Assembly (NCBI GenBank): GCA_022841465.1
Contig: JALHRL010000006.1
Coordinates: forward strand, 70,065 to 134,064
DNA: 64,000 bases
Direction of reading: 5' to 3'
DNA from: Bacteroidia bacterium
Lineage (GTDB): Bacteria > Bacteroidota > Bacteroidia > B-17B0 > Aurantibacillaceae
Shown in pieces: positions 50,362 through 60,897 of the stretch. Below the pieces are notes generated by a model. That model made no database searches. It was not told where the DNA came from and saw only the letters and a list, made by a program, of their open reading frames with translations. The position numbers were made by a program, and so were the translations under genes. Position 1 is the stretch's first letter. Every line of letters starts with the position of its first letter.

Positions 50362-52068
50362 ATGGATAATTTTATTGTTTCTGCCCGAAAGTATCGCCCT
50401 CAACATTTTAACACAGTTGTTGGGCAAAGCCATATTACATCTACCTTAAAAAATGCCATTGTACAAAAGCAGCTAGCGCAAGCTTATTTGTTTTGCGGGC
50501 CCAGGGGCGTGGGTAAAACAACCTGTGCACGTATTTTTGCCAAAACCATAAATTGTTTTAATGTTTCTGCAAACGGCGAGGCTTGTGATAAATGCGAATC
50601 CTGTATGTCGTTTAATTCAGGTGCATCCTTAAACATTTATGAATTAGATGCAGCCAGTAACAATTCTGTTGATGATATTAGAAATTTAGTAGACCAGGTA
50701 AGGTTTGCACCTCAGTTAGGCGAATATAAAGTGTATATTATTGACGAGGTTCACATGTTAAGCACGCAAGCTTTTAATGCGTTTCTTAAAACATTAGAAG
50801 AGCCGCCAAAACATGCAAAGTTTATTTTAGCTACAACAGAAAAACATAAAATTATTCCCACCATATTATCGCGATGTCAGGTTTTTAATTTTAATAGAAT
50901 TAAAACAGAAGACATAAGCGGACATTTAGAGTTTTTAGCCAAAAGTGAAAAAGTAAGTTTTGAACCGGAAGCCTTACACGTTATTGCACAGAAAGCAGAT
51001 GGAGGATTAAGAGATGCTTGTTCTATTTTCGATCAAATGGTTGCCTTTACCGGCAACAATTTAACCTATAAGCAAGTTGTAGAAAACTTACACGTACTTG
51101 ATTACGATTACTATTTTACTTTAACAGAAGCCTTTTTAAACAATAAACTACCACAGGTAATGGTAATTTTTGATGAAATTCTGAAAAAAGGCTTTGATGG
51201 TCATAATTTTGTTTTAGGCTTAGGGGAGCATTTAAGAAACTTATTGGTAAGTAAAGATTCTCAAACTTTGGTTTTATTGGAAGTAAGTGATTCGTTAAAG
51301 AAGAAATATGCTGAACAAGCAGGGAAATGCGAAACACAGTTTTTATTAAGAGCATTAAATTCTATAAGTAAAACCGATGTAAATTATAAAGGCGCTAAAA
51401 ACCAGCGTTTATTGGTGGAAATGATGCTTTTATCTATTTGCCAATTAACCGGAGCTATTGAGGCTGAAAAAAAAAACGATGAACCTTTAGTAGAAACAAA
51501 ATCTTCTAATGCAAATTCATCAGGGCCTTATGTTTCAAAAAGCGAAGAGCCGCAAATAAAAACAGCAACAAAACCTGTTCTGTCTTTACAAGAAATAAAA
51601 AGCGCTTCATTTTCTTTAAAAAGTGCTTTATCAGATGTTGGTCACCCCAAATCAACCGCTGCTCCCGAAAAAGAAGAAAAGCCTGTTGAATATGTAAATG
51701 GAGAAATAAAAGTAGAGTTAATAAAAGCGGCTGTAATGCGTTATGCAAAGTTTAAAGAGCCGGTTTCAAAAAGTATTTTTATTTCATTAGAGAGCTGCGA
51801 TTTAAATTTAACAGAAAGTAACGGAATTATTGTAACCTTACTTAATCATTCGCAGTTAGAAAAGTTTAATGAAGTAAAACAAGAAATGCTTGATTTTATT
51901 AGAAAAGACTTAAAAAACAATATTGTTACTTTAATGTTTCAGATAAAAAACGATGACAGTGCAGTAATAAAAGTATACAAGCCAATTGAAAAATTTAAAG
52001 TTTTAAGCGAAGCCAATCCGGCACTTCTTGAATTAAAAAAAAGATTTGATTTAGAAATTGATTACTAA
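50362..52068 (+). CDS. dnaX: DNA polymerase III subunit gamma/tau
   Basis: It is the clamp-loader ATPase of the replicase. The 568-residue protein begins with RKYRPQHFNTVVGQ and has Walker A GPRGVGKTT (46-54), a zinc module with four Cys (CFN, ACDKCESC), Walker B VYIIDEVHML, LEEPP and the SRC motif (ILSRCQVF). Domain III ends near residue 368. The rest (about 375-568) is the variable tau-specific region, with a linker and a C-terminal domain. An A10 run at 51467-51476 (codons 369-372) falls exactly at that boundary; reading in the -1 frame ends after AAA CGA at TGA. This would give a gamma-like product of 373 residues. Confidence 0.96.
   Translation: MDNFIVSARKYRPQHFNTVVGQSHITSTLKNAIVQKQLAQAYLFCGPRGVGKTTCARIFAKTINCFNVSANGEACDKCESCMSFNSGASLNIYELDAASNNSVDDIRNLVDQVRFAPQLGEYKVYIIDEVHMLSTQAFNAFLKTLEEPPKHAKFILATTEKHKIIPTILSRCQVFNFNRIKTEDISGHLEFLAKSEKVSFEPEALHVIAQKADGGLRDACSIFDQMVAFTGNNLTYKQVVENLHVLDYDYYFTLTEAFLNNKLPQVMVIFDEILKKGFDGHNFVLGLGEHLRNLLVSKDSQTLVLLEVSDSLKKKYAEQAGKCETQFLLRALNSISKTDVNYKGAKNQRLLVEMMLLSICQLTGAIEAEKKNDEPLVETKSSNANSSGPYVSKSEEPQIKTATKPVLSLQEIKSASFSLKSALSDVGHPKSTAAPEKEEKPVEYVNGEIKVELIKAAVMRYAKFKEPVSKSIFISLESCDLNLTESNGIIVTLLNHSQLEKFNEVKQEMLDFIRKDLKNNIVTLMFQIKNDDSAVIKVYKPIEKFKVLSEANPALLELKKRFDLEIDY
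51467..51476 (+). promoter_or_regulatory. A10 slippery tract in dnaX
   Basis: The in-frame reading is GAA AAA AAA AAC GAT. With one A added, or a -1 ribosomal slip, it becomes GAA AAA AAA AAA CGA TGA and stops. With one A lost it gives AAA AAA ACG ATG AAC CTT TAG and also stops. Slippery A runs at this point are known in dnaX genes, for example Thermus (transcriptional slippage) and E. coli (ribosomal frameshift). Confidence 0.6.
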
Positions 52069-52095
52069 ATCATAAAAACAAACCACACAAACATT

Positions 52096-55047
52096 ATGAA
52101 AAAATTAATTAGCCTAATTGTAAGTTTACTTTTTGTACTTAATTTATCATCGCAAGATAAAAAGAGCACGGTAAAAAAAACACCGGTTGATGCAAAAGTA
52201 AAAACTACTTTAAATTATGAGTATGCTTTAAACGACCCATATAATGCAAGGGTATATACTTTAAAGAATGGATTGAAAGTGTATTTATCGGTTTATAAAA
52301 ATGCTCCAAGAATTCAAACCATGGTATCTGTAAAGGCGGGTAGCAAAAACGATCCTTCAGAAGCAACCGGTTTAGCACATTACTTAGAGCACATGCTGTT
52401 TAAAGGAACAGATAAGTTTGGAACAAAAAATCCTACAAAAGAACTGGCCGAAATTAAAAAAATTGAAAATTTATACGAAGTATATAGGGTTACCAAAGAT
52501 GAAAAAGAAAGAAAGAAAATTTATCATCAAATAGATAGTATTAGCGGTATTGCTGCAAAATATGCAATAGCCAATGAATACGATAAAATGCTTGCGGCCA
52601 TTGGCGCCCAAGGTACTAATGCTTATACTTCATTTGATCAAACAGTATATATTAATGATATACCAAGCAATCAGGTAGAAAGTTGGTTGAAAATTGAGGC
52701 AGAAAGATTTAGAAAACCGGTGTTAAGATTGTTTCATACAGAATTAGAAGCAGTGTATGAAGAAAAGAATAGGGCCTTAGACAGTGATAACGATAAGGCA
52801 TTTGAAGCCTTATTTGCAGGTTTATTTCCTAAAAACAAATATGGTACGCAAACAACAATTGGTACAATAGAACATTTAAAAAACCCTTCGTTAAAAGAAA
52901 TAAATAAGTTTTATAATAACTGGTATGTTCCTAATAACATGGCTATAATAATGAGTGGTGATTTTGACCCTGATAAAGTTATTGTTCAAATTGAAAAACA
53001 ATTTGGTGTTATTCCTTCTAAACCTATTGTAGAGTATGTGCCTGTTCAGGAAGAGCCTATAACCAATCGTATTTATAAAGAAGTTTTAGGTCCCGATCCG
53101 GAAAGCGTAAACATGGTATGGCGATTTAATGGATTATCATCTAAGGACACAGAAATTATGGAATTAATATCTGCATTAATGATAAATTATAAGGCGGGTT
53201 TAATGGATATTAATTTAAATCAAGCGCAAAAGGTTTTAGAGCCAAGTTGTTGGTATTACCCCATGAAAGATTACGGTGTTTTTTTTATGGGCGGCTCACC
53301 AAAACAAAATCAAAAATTAGAGGACGTGGAAGAGATTTTATTTTCTCAAATTGAATTGTTGCAAAAAGGAGATTTTCCTGATTGGTTATTAAATGCTGTT
53401 ATTACAGATTTAAAACTTAATAAAACACGCGAACTGGAAAATAATTATTCAAGAGCAGCAGCAATGTCTGAGGCATTTGTAAACGATATAAAATGGCAAA
53501 CTCAGGTTGATGAATTGGAAAGAATTTCAAAAATAACCAAAAGCGACATTGTAAATTTTGCAAATAAAAACTTCAGTAAAAACAACTATGTAGTTGTTTT
53601 CAAAAAAATGGGAGAAGATAAAAGTACAGAGAAAGTGGATAAGCCCGAAATAACACCTGTAGAAGTGGATAGGGATAATGTTTCTCCTTTTGTAAACAGC
53701 ATTTATAATGCTAAAACAGAAGCAATAAAACCGGTGTTTATTGATTTTGAACGCGACATTCAGAAAACCACTTTAAAATCTTCTATTTCTGTATTATATA
53801 ATAAAAACAAAGAGAATAAATTATTTGAATTGTATTATAAGTTAAATATGGGTTCAACAAACGATAAACTTTTACCTGTTGCGGTAAAGTTTATAGAATT
53901 TGTAGGAACAAAGGGAATGACGCCTGCTCAAATTAAGCAAGAGCTGTTTAAATTAGGATGTACTTTTAATGTGTTTAGTGATACGGAAGACACTTGGATT
54001 AGTTTAACAGGATTAAGCGATAATTTTGAAGAAGCCGTGAAGCTATTTGAAAAAGTATTGGCTAATCCTATAGTTGATGACGAAGCACTGGCAAATTTAA
54101 AACAAGATATAAAAAAGTCGCGCGAAGATAGTAAACAAAAAAAGGAAATTATTTTAAACTGGGGCTTAGCTTCTTATGCGCGCTTTGGAGCAGATAATCC
54201 CTTTACTTATGTAATAAGCAACGAAGATTTAGATAAACTATCCGGTAATGAAGTTGTAAACAGTATTAAATCTATTTTAGGTTATGAACATTCTGTTTTG
54301 TACTACGGGCCTATGGAATTAGAAACAATAACCACTTTATTAAATCAAGTTCATATTGCTCCAAAAGATGGTTATAAAAAAACACCTGAACAACATAAGT
54401 TTAATTACAGAGAATTAAATAACGAAGTGCTTGTAGTGGATTTTGACATGAAACAAGCAGAAATTATTATGCTTTCTAACGGAGGTGAGTACAATGAGAG
54501 TTTGTTACCACTTATAACCTTGTATAATGCATATTTTGGTGATGGAATGAGTGGTGTTGTTTTTCAGGATTTAAGAGAATCAAAGGCATTAGCATATTCA
54601 GTTAATTCAAAATTTATTGTTCCTAATAAACCAAGTAAACCCTTTTTAAACAAATCTTACATTGGTTCACAGGTAGATAAATTACCGGAAGCAATGAAAG
54701 GGATGTCTGATTTATTAAATACATTACCTAAATCAGAAACTTCATTTTCTGCAGCAAAGGAAAATGTAATTCAAGAAATTAATTCTGCCAGAATAAATAA
54801 ATCTGAAATTTTATTTAATTATTTAAATGCTATGCAATTAAATCAAAAAACCGATATTAGAAAGGAAATTTATGATAAAGTAAGTACTTATAAATTTGAT
54901 GATATAAATAGGTTTCAAACAGAATACATAAAAGATAAAAAAACAACAGTGCTTGTTATTGGTAAGAAAGAGAATCTTGATTATAAGGTTCTAGAGAAAT
55001 ACGGACCAGTAAAAGAGTTAAGTTTAAAAGAAATATTTGGTTATTAA
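52096..55047 (+). CDS. M16-family zinc metallopeptidase (pitrilysin-type)
   Basis: The 983-residue protein has a signal peptide (ending LNLSSQ), so it acts in the periplasm. The inverted zinc motif H-x-x-E-H is HYLEH at 95-99, with the third ligand Glu in LEAVYEEKNRALDSD (about 218). Three further M16 domains follow, and the second half is presumably inactive (no HxxEH). It probably degrades peptides. It lies 27 bp after dnaX. Confidence 0.9.
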   Translation: MKKLISLIVSLLFVLNLSSQDKKSTVKKTPVDAKVKTTLNYEYALNDPYNARVYTLKNGLKVYLSVYKNAPRIQTMVSVKAGSKNDPSEATGLAHYLEHMLFKGTDKFGTKNPTKELAEIKKIENLYEVYRVTKDEKERKKIYHQIDSISGIAAKYAIANEYDKMLAAIGAQGTNAYTSFDQTVYINDIPSNQVESWLKIEAERFRKPVLRLFHTELEAVYEEKNRALDSDNDKAFEALFAGLFPKNKYGTQTTIGTIEHLKNPSLKEINKFYNNWYVPNNMAIIMSGDFDPDKVIVQIEKQFGVIPSKPIVEYVPVQEEPITNRIYKEVLGPDPESVNMVWRFNGLSSKDTEIMELISALMINYKAGLMDINLNQAQKVLEPSCWYYPMKDYGVFFMGGSPKQNQKLEDVEEILFSQIELLQKGDFPDWLLNAVITDLKLNKTRELENNYSRAAAMSEAFVNDIKWQTQVDELERISKITKSDIVNFANKNFSKNNYVVVFKKMGEDKSTEKVDKPEITPVEVDRDNVSPFVNSIYNAKTEAIKPVFIDFERDIQKTTLKSSISVLYNKNKENKLFELYYKLNMGSTNDKLLPVAVKFIEFVGTKGMTPAQIKQELFKLGCTFNVFSDTEDTWISLTGLSDNFEEAVKLFEKVLANPIVDDEALANLKQDIKKSREDSKQKKEIILNWGLASYARFGADNPFTYVISNEDLDKLSGNEVVNSIKSILGYEHSVLYYGPMELETITTLLNQVHIAPKDGYKKTPEQHKFNYRELNNEVLVVDFDMKQAEIIMLSNGGEYNESLLPLITLYNAYFGDGMSGVVFQDLRESKALAYSVNSKFIVPNKPSKPFLNKSYIGSQVDKLPEAMKGMSDLLNTLPKSETSFSAAKENVIQEINSARINKSEILFNYLNAMQLNQKTDIRKEIYDKVSTYKFDDINRFQTEYIKDKKTTVLVIGKKENLDYKVLEKYGPVKELSLKEIFGY

Positions 55048-56783
55048 TTCTGCTGTAAAAGTTGTAATTTGTAATAATCGCCTTTTTTATCCAATAACTG
55101 TTGGTGAGTACCTTGCTCGGTTATTATTCCGTTGTTTAAGAAAATTATGTGATTTGCATCTTTAATACTTGAAATTCTGTGACTTACAATTATAGAAGTT
55201 TTATCTTCCATTATTTTTTTTAAGCCCATTAAAATTTTATTTTCTGTTTCGGTGTCAACTGCCGATAGACAATCATCAAATATTAAAATTTTTGGATTAT
55301 GAATTAAAGCCCTTGCAATGGATATACGTTGTTTTTGTCCGCCTGATAAGGTTAGACCTCTTTCACCAACCAATGTTTCATACTTATCTGGAAAGGTCAA
55401 AATATTTTCGTGTATCGCAGCAATATTCGAAACTTTTTCAACTTCTGCTATATCTGTTTTTTTATTTTTTGTTCCAAAAGTTATATTGTTTTTTATAGTA
55501 TCACTAAATAAAATTACCTCCTGAGGAACAAATCCAATGTTTTCTCTCAATAAAAACAAATTGTGTTCCATTATTTTCTTATTATCAATTAATATTTCTC
55601 CTTTTGTAACGTCGTATTGGCGGGTTATCAAATTTAACAAAGCAGATTTTCCGCTTCCTACGCTTCCTGTAATTCCCAAGGTTTTACCAGCTTCTATTTT
55701 AAAGCTAATATTTTTTAAAGCCGTAATATTGTTTTCGGGGAATGTAAAATCTACATTTTTAAATTCTATGTCACCTTTTATGGTATAGTGTTGCGTATTG
55801 TTGTTTTTTATATTTGATTCTGTTTCTAAAAACTCATTAATTCTTTGCTGAGATGCTGCTGCTCTCTGAATCAGAGAGGTTACCCAACCTAAAGAAGCAA
55901 AAGGCCATGTTAATTGAAAGATGTAGAAAATAAACTCGGTAATGTTTCCACTTGAAATTTTATTTTCTATAACTAATTTACCTCCGTACCAAATTGTTAT
56001 TAGTGTACTTAATGCAACCATTAATAGCATGGTTGGTCCAAAAAACGCTTCGGTACGCGCCAACTTTAATGCAATGTTTTTGTAATCTTTACTTTTTAAA
56101 TCCATTTCAGCTTTATAAAAACCATCTCTGCCGTAAGCTTTAATGGTTCTAATTCCACTAAAGGTTTCTTGTGCTTGGGAGGTTAAATCAGATAACTTTG
56201 CTTGAACCTGTAAACTGCGTTTATTAATTAAGTTAGAAATTTTGTAAATGAAATAGGCGAGTATGGGTAAAGGAATAAATACCATTAAAGTTAATTTTGC
56301 ATGCACGGTAAACATAAAGCTTACCACGGTTACCATGGTAACAATTGTATTTGCTAAATACATAATAGCGGGCCCTGTGTACATTCTTACTTTTCCTACA
56401 TCTTCGCTAATTCTGTTCATTAAATCGCCCGTAGCATTTTGCTTATAAAACGAAACATCTAAACTTTGGTAATGATTGTAAATTTGGTTTTTTTGATCGT
56501 ACTCAATATGCCTGCTCATTACAATAATTGTTTGCCTCATTAAAAAAAGAAACAATCCGCTAATAAGTGCAAAAGCAATCATTTTAATGCCTAAAAAAAT
56601 AAAAAACCACGAATCTACCTCCTTATCAGATTCTATAATACTTAAGGCTTCATTTGTGCCTCCTCTAATAATTATCCCTTGATACGACCTAAAAATTGTA
56701 GATAAACTCACAAAAAGTAAACCACCTAAAAAATGCCATTTGTATTTAACAAAAAAATGATTTAAGCTTTTTAGTGATTTCAT
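55044..56783 (-). CDS. ABC exporter (ABC transmembrane type 1 with fused ATPase)
   Basis: The 579-residue half-transporter has six helices (about 1-300), with TGDLMNRISEDVGKVRMYTGP in the first intracellular loop. Its ATPase domain has Walker A GSVGSGKSALL, the signature LSGGQKQRISIARA and Walker B ILIFDDCLSAVD. Walker B ends in Asp where the catalytic Glu is expected, as in one half of heterodimeric exporters such as YheI/BmrC; the partner is not in this window. The ATG at 56783 is preferred over the TTG at 56795, because TAAATTTG, a -7 element, lies across the latter. Confidence 0.87.
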   Translation of the reverse strand: MKSLKSLNHFFVKYKWHFLGGLLFVSLSTIFRSYQGIIIRGGTNEALSIIESDKEVDSWFFIFLGIKMIAFALISGLFLFLMRQTIIVMSRHIEYDQKNQIYNHYQSLDVSFYKQNATGDLMNRISEDVGKVRMYTGPAIMYLANTIVTMVTVVSFMFTVHAKLTLMVFIPLPILAYFIYKISNLINKRSLQVQAKLSDLTSQAQETFSGIRTIKAYGRDGFYKAEMDLKSKDYKNIALKLARTEAFFGPTMLLMVALSTLITIWYGGKLVIENKISSGNITEFIFYIFQLTWPFASLGWVTSLIQRAAASQQRINEFLETESNIKNNNTQHYTIKGDIEFKNVDFTFPENNITALKNISFKIEAGKTLGITGSVGSGKSALLNLITRQYDVTKGEILIDNKKIMEHNLFLLRENIGFVPQEVILFSDTIKNNITFGTKNKKTDIAEVEKVSNIAAIHENILTFPDKYETLVGERGLTLSGGQKQRISIARALIHNPKILIFDDCLSAVDTETENKILMGLKKIMEDKTSIIVSHRISSIKDANHIIFLNNGIITEQGTHQQLLDKKGDYYKLQLLQQN

Positions 56784-56792
56784 GGAAGTGGG

Positions 56793-56800
56793 CAAATTTA
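56793..56800 (-). promoter_or_regulatory. -7 promoter element of the ABC exporter gene
   Basis: TAAATTTG on the minus strand matches TAnnTTTG. Nine bases lie between its last G and the ATG at 56783, a very short leader. This supports the later start. Confidence 0.6.
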
Positions 56801-56916
56801 CAACCTTTTGCGCAACTTGACTTTTGAAATATCAGTTTTTTTGACTATTTTTATTAAGTTAAATTAAACCATTTACCTAAACTAAAGTCTAATTTAAAAA
56901 TTAACCTATCTATACC

Positions 56917-57873
56917 ATGATTAAAGTAAACTTAAAAATGATTTCAGCAGTTTTATTGTTGAGCGCATCATTAACCATTGTGTCTTGTAAAAAAAGAGAT
57001 AAAAAAGAAGCCGAAGAACCGGATAAAGAAGCAAATACAGCACGCGATAATTCAATTTTAGAAAGTATAAACAATGACATTGATTTTATGGGAAGTCAGG
57101 TTTCAGAGAACGGAAACCTAAGCACCTATAAACAAAATGGTAATTCAGGAATTACAAATGTCTTATCCATTTCGCCTAACGCTACAGTAACAGGTTTTGG
57201 TACATCTACTATTACCGTTAATTTTGGTACAACTCCAACCTTATGTCAGGATGGAAGAAAACGTTCAGGAATGTTGTTTTTTGATATTTCATCATCAACA
57301 CCTACAACTGCAGTATTTTTTAGAAACCCGGGATTTGAATTGCATGTTAGTTCTTTAAATTACGTTGTAGATAGTAATCAAGTAACTATTACAAATAAAA
57401 TGACTCGTAATACAACTACAGCAAGTATACCTACCGGCACAAATCCGGGTACTAATTTAACTTGGTTAAGTGAGGCAAATATTAGCATTGTTAAACCAAA
57501 CGGAGGAGGAACAATTTCTTGGAATTTAGCAGGAAGAACAATGGAGTTGTTGAATACGAACGACCCAAATTGTTATAAGGGACAATTGTTTCCTATTGAT
57601 TGGACAAAAGCAATTGTTAAAGTTAATGGCACTGCAAGCGGAACCAATACAAAAGGAGAAACCTTTACGGCAAAAGCAATTGATTTAATTCGTGATTTTA
57701 ATTGTAAACCATCAACTTTACTTCCGTATAGAAGTCCGTTTGTTGAAGGTAAAATTGAATATAAACCCGGAAACAGAGCTTTACGCGTTTTTGATTTTGG
57801 GGTACGAACAAGTTGCGATTTTAATGCTACTGTTACAATAAATGGCGTTACCTATTCTATTACGCTACCTTAA
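56917..57873 (+). CDS. Hypothetical lipoprotein
   Basis: The 318-residue protein has an N-terminal hydrophobic stretch with lipobox TIVSC (Cys25), then a charged segment (KKRDKKEAEEPDKEANTARD). The body is a beta-rich region with Thr/Asn-rich strands and Cys pairs. Residues 285-318 contain GVRTSCDFNATVTINGVTYS, common in secreted Bacteroidota proteins. I recognise no function. Start at 56917 or at Met8 (56938) are both possible. It has a clear terminator. Confidence 0.7.
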   Translation: MIKVNLKMISAVLLLSASLTIVSCKKRDKKEAEEPDKEANTARDNSILESINNDIDFMGSQVSENGNLSTYKQNGNSGITNVLSISPNATVTGFGTSTITVNFGTTPTLCQDGRKRSGMLFFDISSSTPTTAVFFRNPGFELHVSSLNYVVDSNQVTITNKMTRNTTTASIPTGTNPGTNLTWLSEANISIVKPNGGGTISWNLAGRTMELLNTNDPNCYKGQLFPIDWTKAIVKVNGTASGTNTKGETFTAKAIDLIRDFNCKPSTLLPYRSPFVEGKIEYKPGNRALRVFDFGVRTSCDFNATVTINGVTYSITLP

Positions 57874-57893
57874 AATAATACAGGCATATATTT

Positions 57894-57920
57894 AAACCCA
57901 CCTTATTAAGGTGGGTTTTT
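57894..57920 (+). terminator. Terminator of the lipoprotein gene
   Basis: AAACCCACCTT and AAGGTGGGTTTTTT form a hairpin with a T tract, 20 bp after the stop. Confidence 0.9.
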
Positions 57921-57975
57921 TGTTTATTAAACATTATGCTTAGTTAAAAATTAATTTCTTTTCGTATATTTTTTA

Positions 57976-58440
57976 TCATAAGTCTTTATCCAGAGTATGT
58001 TTTGTTTTAAACTTATGAAGTTCTTTTGCTTCTTCTATCGAATGCGATTGATAAATATCTTTATCTGTTTTACTTCTTTTAACCAATTCTGAAAAATAGG
58101 TAGACAGCGTGTTTAATTCTTCTTCGCTTAAACTTTCAATATCAATTAAGCGATTGCTAGCGTGTTTACTAGACGCAATTAATTCATTTAATTTTAATTG
58201 AATGGCCCGCGATTCTTTGTTCTGACTCCGTTGAATTAGAAACACCATTAAAAATGTAACAATTGTAGTGCCTGTATTAATTACCAATTGCCAGGTATCA
58301 GAAAAATTAAATAATGGTCCGGTAACAATCCAGCTTAAAATTATTACCATTGCAAAAATAAATGCCGATGTACTACCCACTATTTTTGTAACACTGCTCG
58401 ATAACTTTTCAAAGAAACTGTTTTTGTGTTTTTTATACAT
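57976..58440 (-). CDS. Low-affinity iron permease-like membrane protein
   Basis: The 154-residue protein matches the family in the order: basic N terminus (SFFEKLSSSVTKIVGSTSAF), two transmembrane helices (about 24-42 and 50-68) flanking VTGPLFNFSDTWQLVINTGTTIVTF, and IQRSQNKESRAIQLKLNELI. The C-terminal 60 residues are charged and helical. The family was named from a yeast Fe(II) transporter; whether bacterial members carry iron is unproved. Confidence 0.82.
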   Translation of the reverse strand: MYKKHKNSFFEKLSSSVTKIVGSTSAFIFAMVIILSWIVTGPLFNFSDTWQLVINTGTTIVTFLMVFLIQRSQNKESRAIQLKLNELIASSKHASNRLIDIESLSEEELNTLSTYFSELVKRSKTDKDIYQSHSIEEAKELHKFKTKHTLDKDL

Positions 58441-58463
58441 GCTATTTATTTTAGTTTATAAAT

Positions 58464-58493
58464 AAAAAAACCCACCGTTTAGGTGGGTTTTAA
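58464..58493 (-). terminator. Terminator of the aconitase gene
   Basis: On the minus strand AACCCACC pairs with GGTGGGTT around TAAAC, followed by T7. It lies 15 bp after the aconitase stop. Confidence 0.9.
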
Positions 58494-58507
58494 AATATTA
58501 AGCTATA

Positions 58508-60775
58508 CTATGCTTTTACATTTGCTCTAATAATGTTTAAAGCACCACCTGCCTTAAACCACTCAATTTGTTGAGTGTTATAACTATGGTTTACTTTAAA
58601 CTCATCTTTTGAACCATCTGCATGATTTAAAGTAATGGTTAATTGAACGCCGGGTGTAAACGAAGTTAATCCAGTAATATCAATAACATCATCTTCTTTA
58701 ATTTTATCATAATCGGCAGCGTTAGCAAAATTTAAGGCCAACATACCTTGTTTTTTTAGGTTTGTTTCGTGAATACGTGCAAATGATTTTACCAATACAG
58801 CACGTACTCCTAAATGACGAGGCTCCATGGCAGCGTGTTCGCGCGATGAACCTTCACCGTAATTTTCATCACCTACCACTATACTGTTAATCCCTTTTGC
58901 TTTATATTGACGTTGTACAACTGGCACTCCTTCGTAAGCACCGGTTAATTGATTTTTTACGGAATCTGTTTTTTCATTAAAAGCATTCACAGCGCCAATT
59001 AACATGTTGTTAGAAATGTTATCTAAATGTCCACGGAATTTTAACCACGGCCCGGCCATTGAAATATGATCGGTTGTACATTTACCTTTTGCTTTAATTA
59101 ATAATTTTAATCCTTTTAAATCAATTCCTTCCCAAGCAGCAAACGGATCTAATAATTGCAAACGTTTAGATGTTGGTTCAACTAAAACTTTTACGCTACT
59201 GCCATCAATTGCCGGAGCTTGATAACCGGCATCTTCTACCGCAAATCCTTTAGTGGGCAATTCGTCACCGGTTGGGGCATCTAATTTAACTTGTTCACCT
59301 TTTTCATTGGTTAATGTATCGGTTAAAGGATTAAATCCTAAATTTCCTGCAATAGCAAGGGCTGTAACAATTTCAGGTGAAGCAACAAATGCATAAGTGT
59401 TAGGGTTTCCATCTGCACGTTTTGCAAAGTTTCTGTTAAAGGAATGAATAATGGTGTTTTTTTCTTGTTTTTCGGCACCCATTCTGTCCCACATACCAAT
59501 ACATGGCCCGCATGCGTTGGTAAATACGGTAGCTCCAACTTCATCAAATACTTTTAAAAACCCATCGCGTTCAATGGTGTAGCGTATTTGTTCCGATCCC
59601 GGATTAATCATAAACTCTGCCTTAGATTTTAAGTTTTTAGCAGAAACTTGTTTTGCTAATGAAACGGCGCGGGCAATGTCTTCATAAGAAGAGTTAGTAC
59701 ACGAACCAATTAATCCCGCTTCAATTTTTAGTGGCCATCCGTTTTTAGTTGCCTCTTCTTTTAATTTAGAAATAGGTGTAGCTAAATCCGGAGTGAAAGG
59801 GCCATTCACATGTGGTTCTAATTCAGATAAGTTAATTTCAATAACTTCATCAAAGTATTTTTTAGGGTCTGCGTAAACTTCAGCATCACCTGTTAAATGT
59901 TGTTTAATTTCATCTGCTAGTGCAGCAACATCTGCACGGCCTGTAGCTTTTAAATAACGGCTCATGCTATCATCATAACCAAAGGTAGAAGTAGTTGCAC
60001 CAACTTCTGCACCCATATTACAAATGGTTCCTTTACCTGTACAACTTAAGCTAATTGCACCTTCACCAAAATATTCTATTACTTTATCTGTACCACCTTT
60101 TACAGTTAATATACCTGCAACTTTTAAAATAACATCTTTTGCACTTGCCCAGCCATTTAATTTTCCGGTTAACTTAACACCAATTAATTTTGGCATTTTA
60201 AGTTCCCAAGGTAATCCGGCCATAACGTCGCAAGCATCGGCTCCACCAACACCAATAGCAATCATACCTAAGCCACCTGCGTTAACAGTATGTGAATCGG
60301 TACCAATCATCATTCCGCCCGGAAAAGCATAATTTTCTAAAACAATTTGATGAATAATTCCGGCGCCAGGTTTCCAAAAACCAATTCCGTATTTGTTAGA
60401 TACAGAGGCTAAGAAATTAAATACTTCTTCACTTTCTGTTTTTGCTCTTTCCAAATCTGCTTTAGCACCAACTTTTGCTTGAATTAAGTGATCGCAATGA
60501 ACAGAAGAGGGCACAGCCACTTTAGGGCGACCAGCTTGCATAAATTGCAGCAAAGCCATTTGTGCCGTTGCATCTTGCATAGCAACACGATCAGGATTAA
60601 AATCAACATAATCTTTTCCGCGTTGATAATTTTTCACTTCAAAGGAAGCATCTAAGTGAGCGTATAAGATTTTTTCTGCCAAGGTTAAAGGGCGACCTAA
60701 GGTTTTACGAGCTGCTTCAATACGAGCAGGCATATTTGCGTAAACCTTTTTTATCATTTCAATGTCAAATGCCAT
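58508..60775 (-). CDS. Aconitate hydratase
   Basis: It interconverts citrate and isocitrate in the TCA cycle. The 755-residue protein has the mitochondrial-type aconitase architecture. Cluster ligands are in [10 protein letters not shown] and [12 protein letters not shown] (three Cys for the [4Fe-4S] cluster). [19 protein letters not shown], and the C-terminal swivel domain with [19 protein letters not shown] follow. Length fits the family. It has its own terminator; TAACTTAG, one mismatch from the -7 consensus, lies about 45 bp upstream of the ATG. Confidence 0.95.
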   Translation of the reverse strand: MAFDIEMIKKVYANMPARIEAARKTLGRPLTLAEKILYAHLDASFEVKNYQRGKDYVDFNPDRVAMQDATAQMALLQFMQAGRPKVAVPSSVHCDHLIQAKVGAKADLERAKTESEEVFNFLASVSNKYGIGFWKPGAGIIHQIVLENYAFPGGMMIGTDSHTVNAGGLGMIAIGVGGADACDVMAGLPWELKMPKLIGVKLTGKLNGWASAKDVILKVAGILTVKGGTDKVIEYFGEGAISLSCTGKGTICNMGAEVGATTSTFGYDDSMSRYLKATGRADVAALADEIKQHLTGDAEVYADPKKYFDEVIEINLSELEPHVNGPFTPDLATPISKLKEEATKNGWPLKIEAGLIGSCTNSSYEDIARAVSLAKQVSAKNLKSKAEFMINPGSEQIRYTIERDGFLKVFDEVGATVFTNACGPCIGMWDRMGAEKQEKNTIIHSFNRNFAKRADGNPNTYAFVASPEIVTALAIAGNLGFNPLTDTLTNEKGEQVKLDAPTGDELPTKGFAVEDAGYQAPAIDGSSVKVLVEPTSKRLQLLDPFAAWEGIDLKGLKLLIKAKGKCTTDHISMAGPWLKFRGHLDNISNNMLIGAVNAFNEKTDSVKNQLTGAYEGVPVVQRQYKAKGINSIVVGDENYGEGSSREHAAMEPRHLGVRAVLVKSFARIHETNLKKQGMLALNFANAADYDKIKEDDVIDITGLTSFTPGVQLTITLNHADGSKDEFKVNHSYNTQQIEWFKAGGALNIIRANVKA

Positions 60776-60897
60776 AATAAAAGATGTTTTAGATTAAAAT
60801 TTTGGAGCCTCTAAGTTAGGAATAAAATGCTGAAAAAGCCAACAAAATCAATAGAATTGTGGAAATTTTAGAAGGAAAAGATTGAAGCTTTAGGGGA

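Noticed and set aside
56784-56795. TTG start of the ABC exporter
   Set aside because: A -7 element lies across it and an ATG follows four codons later.
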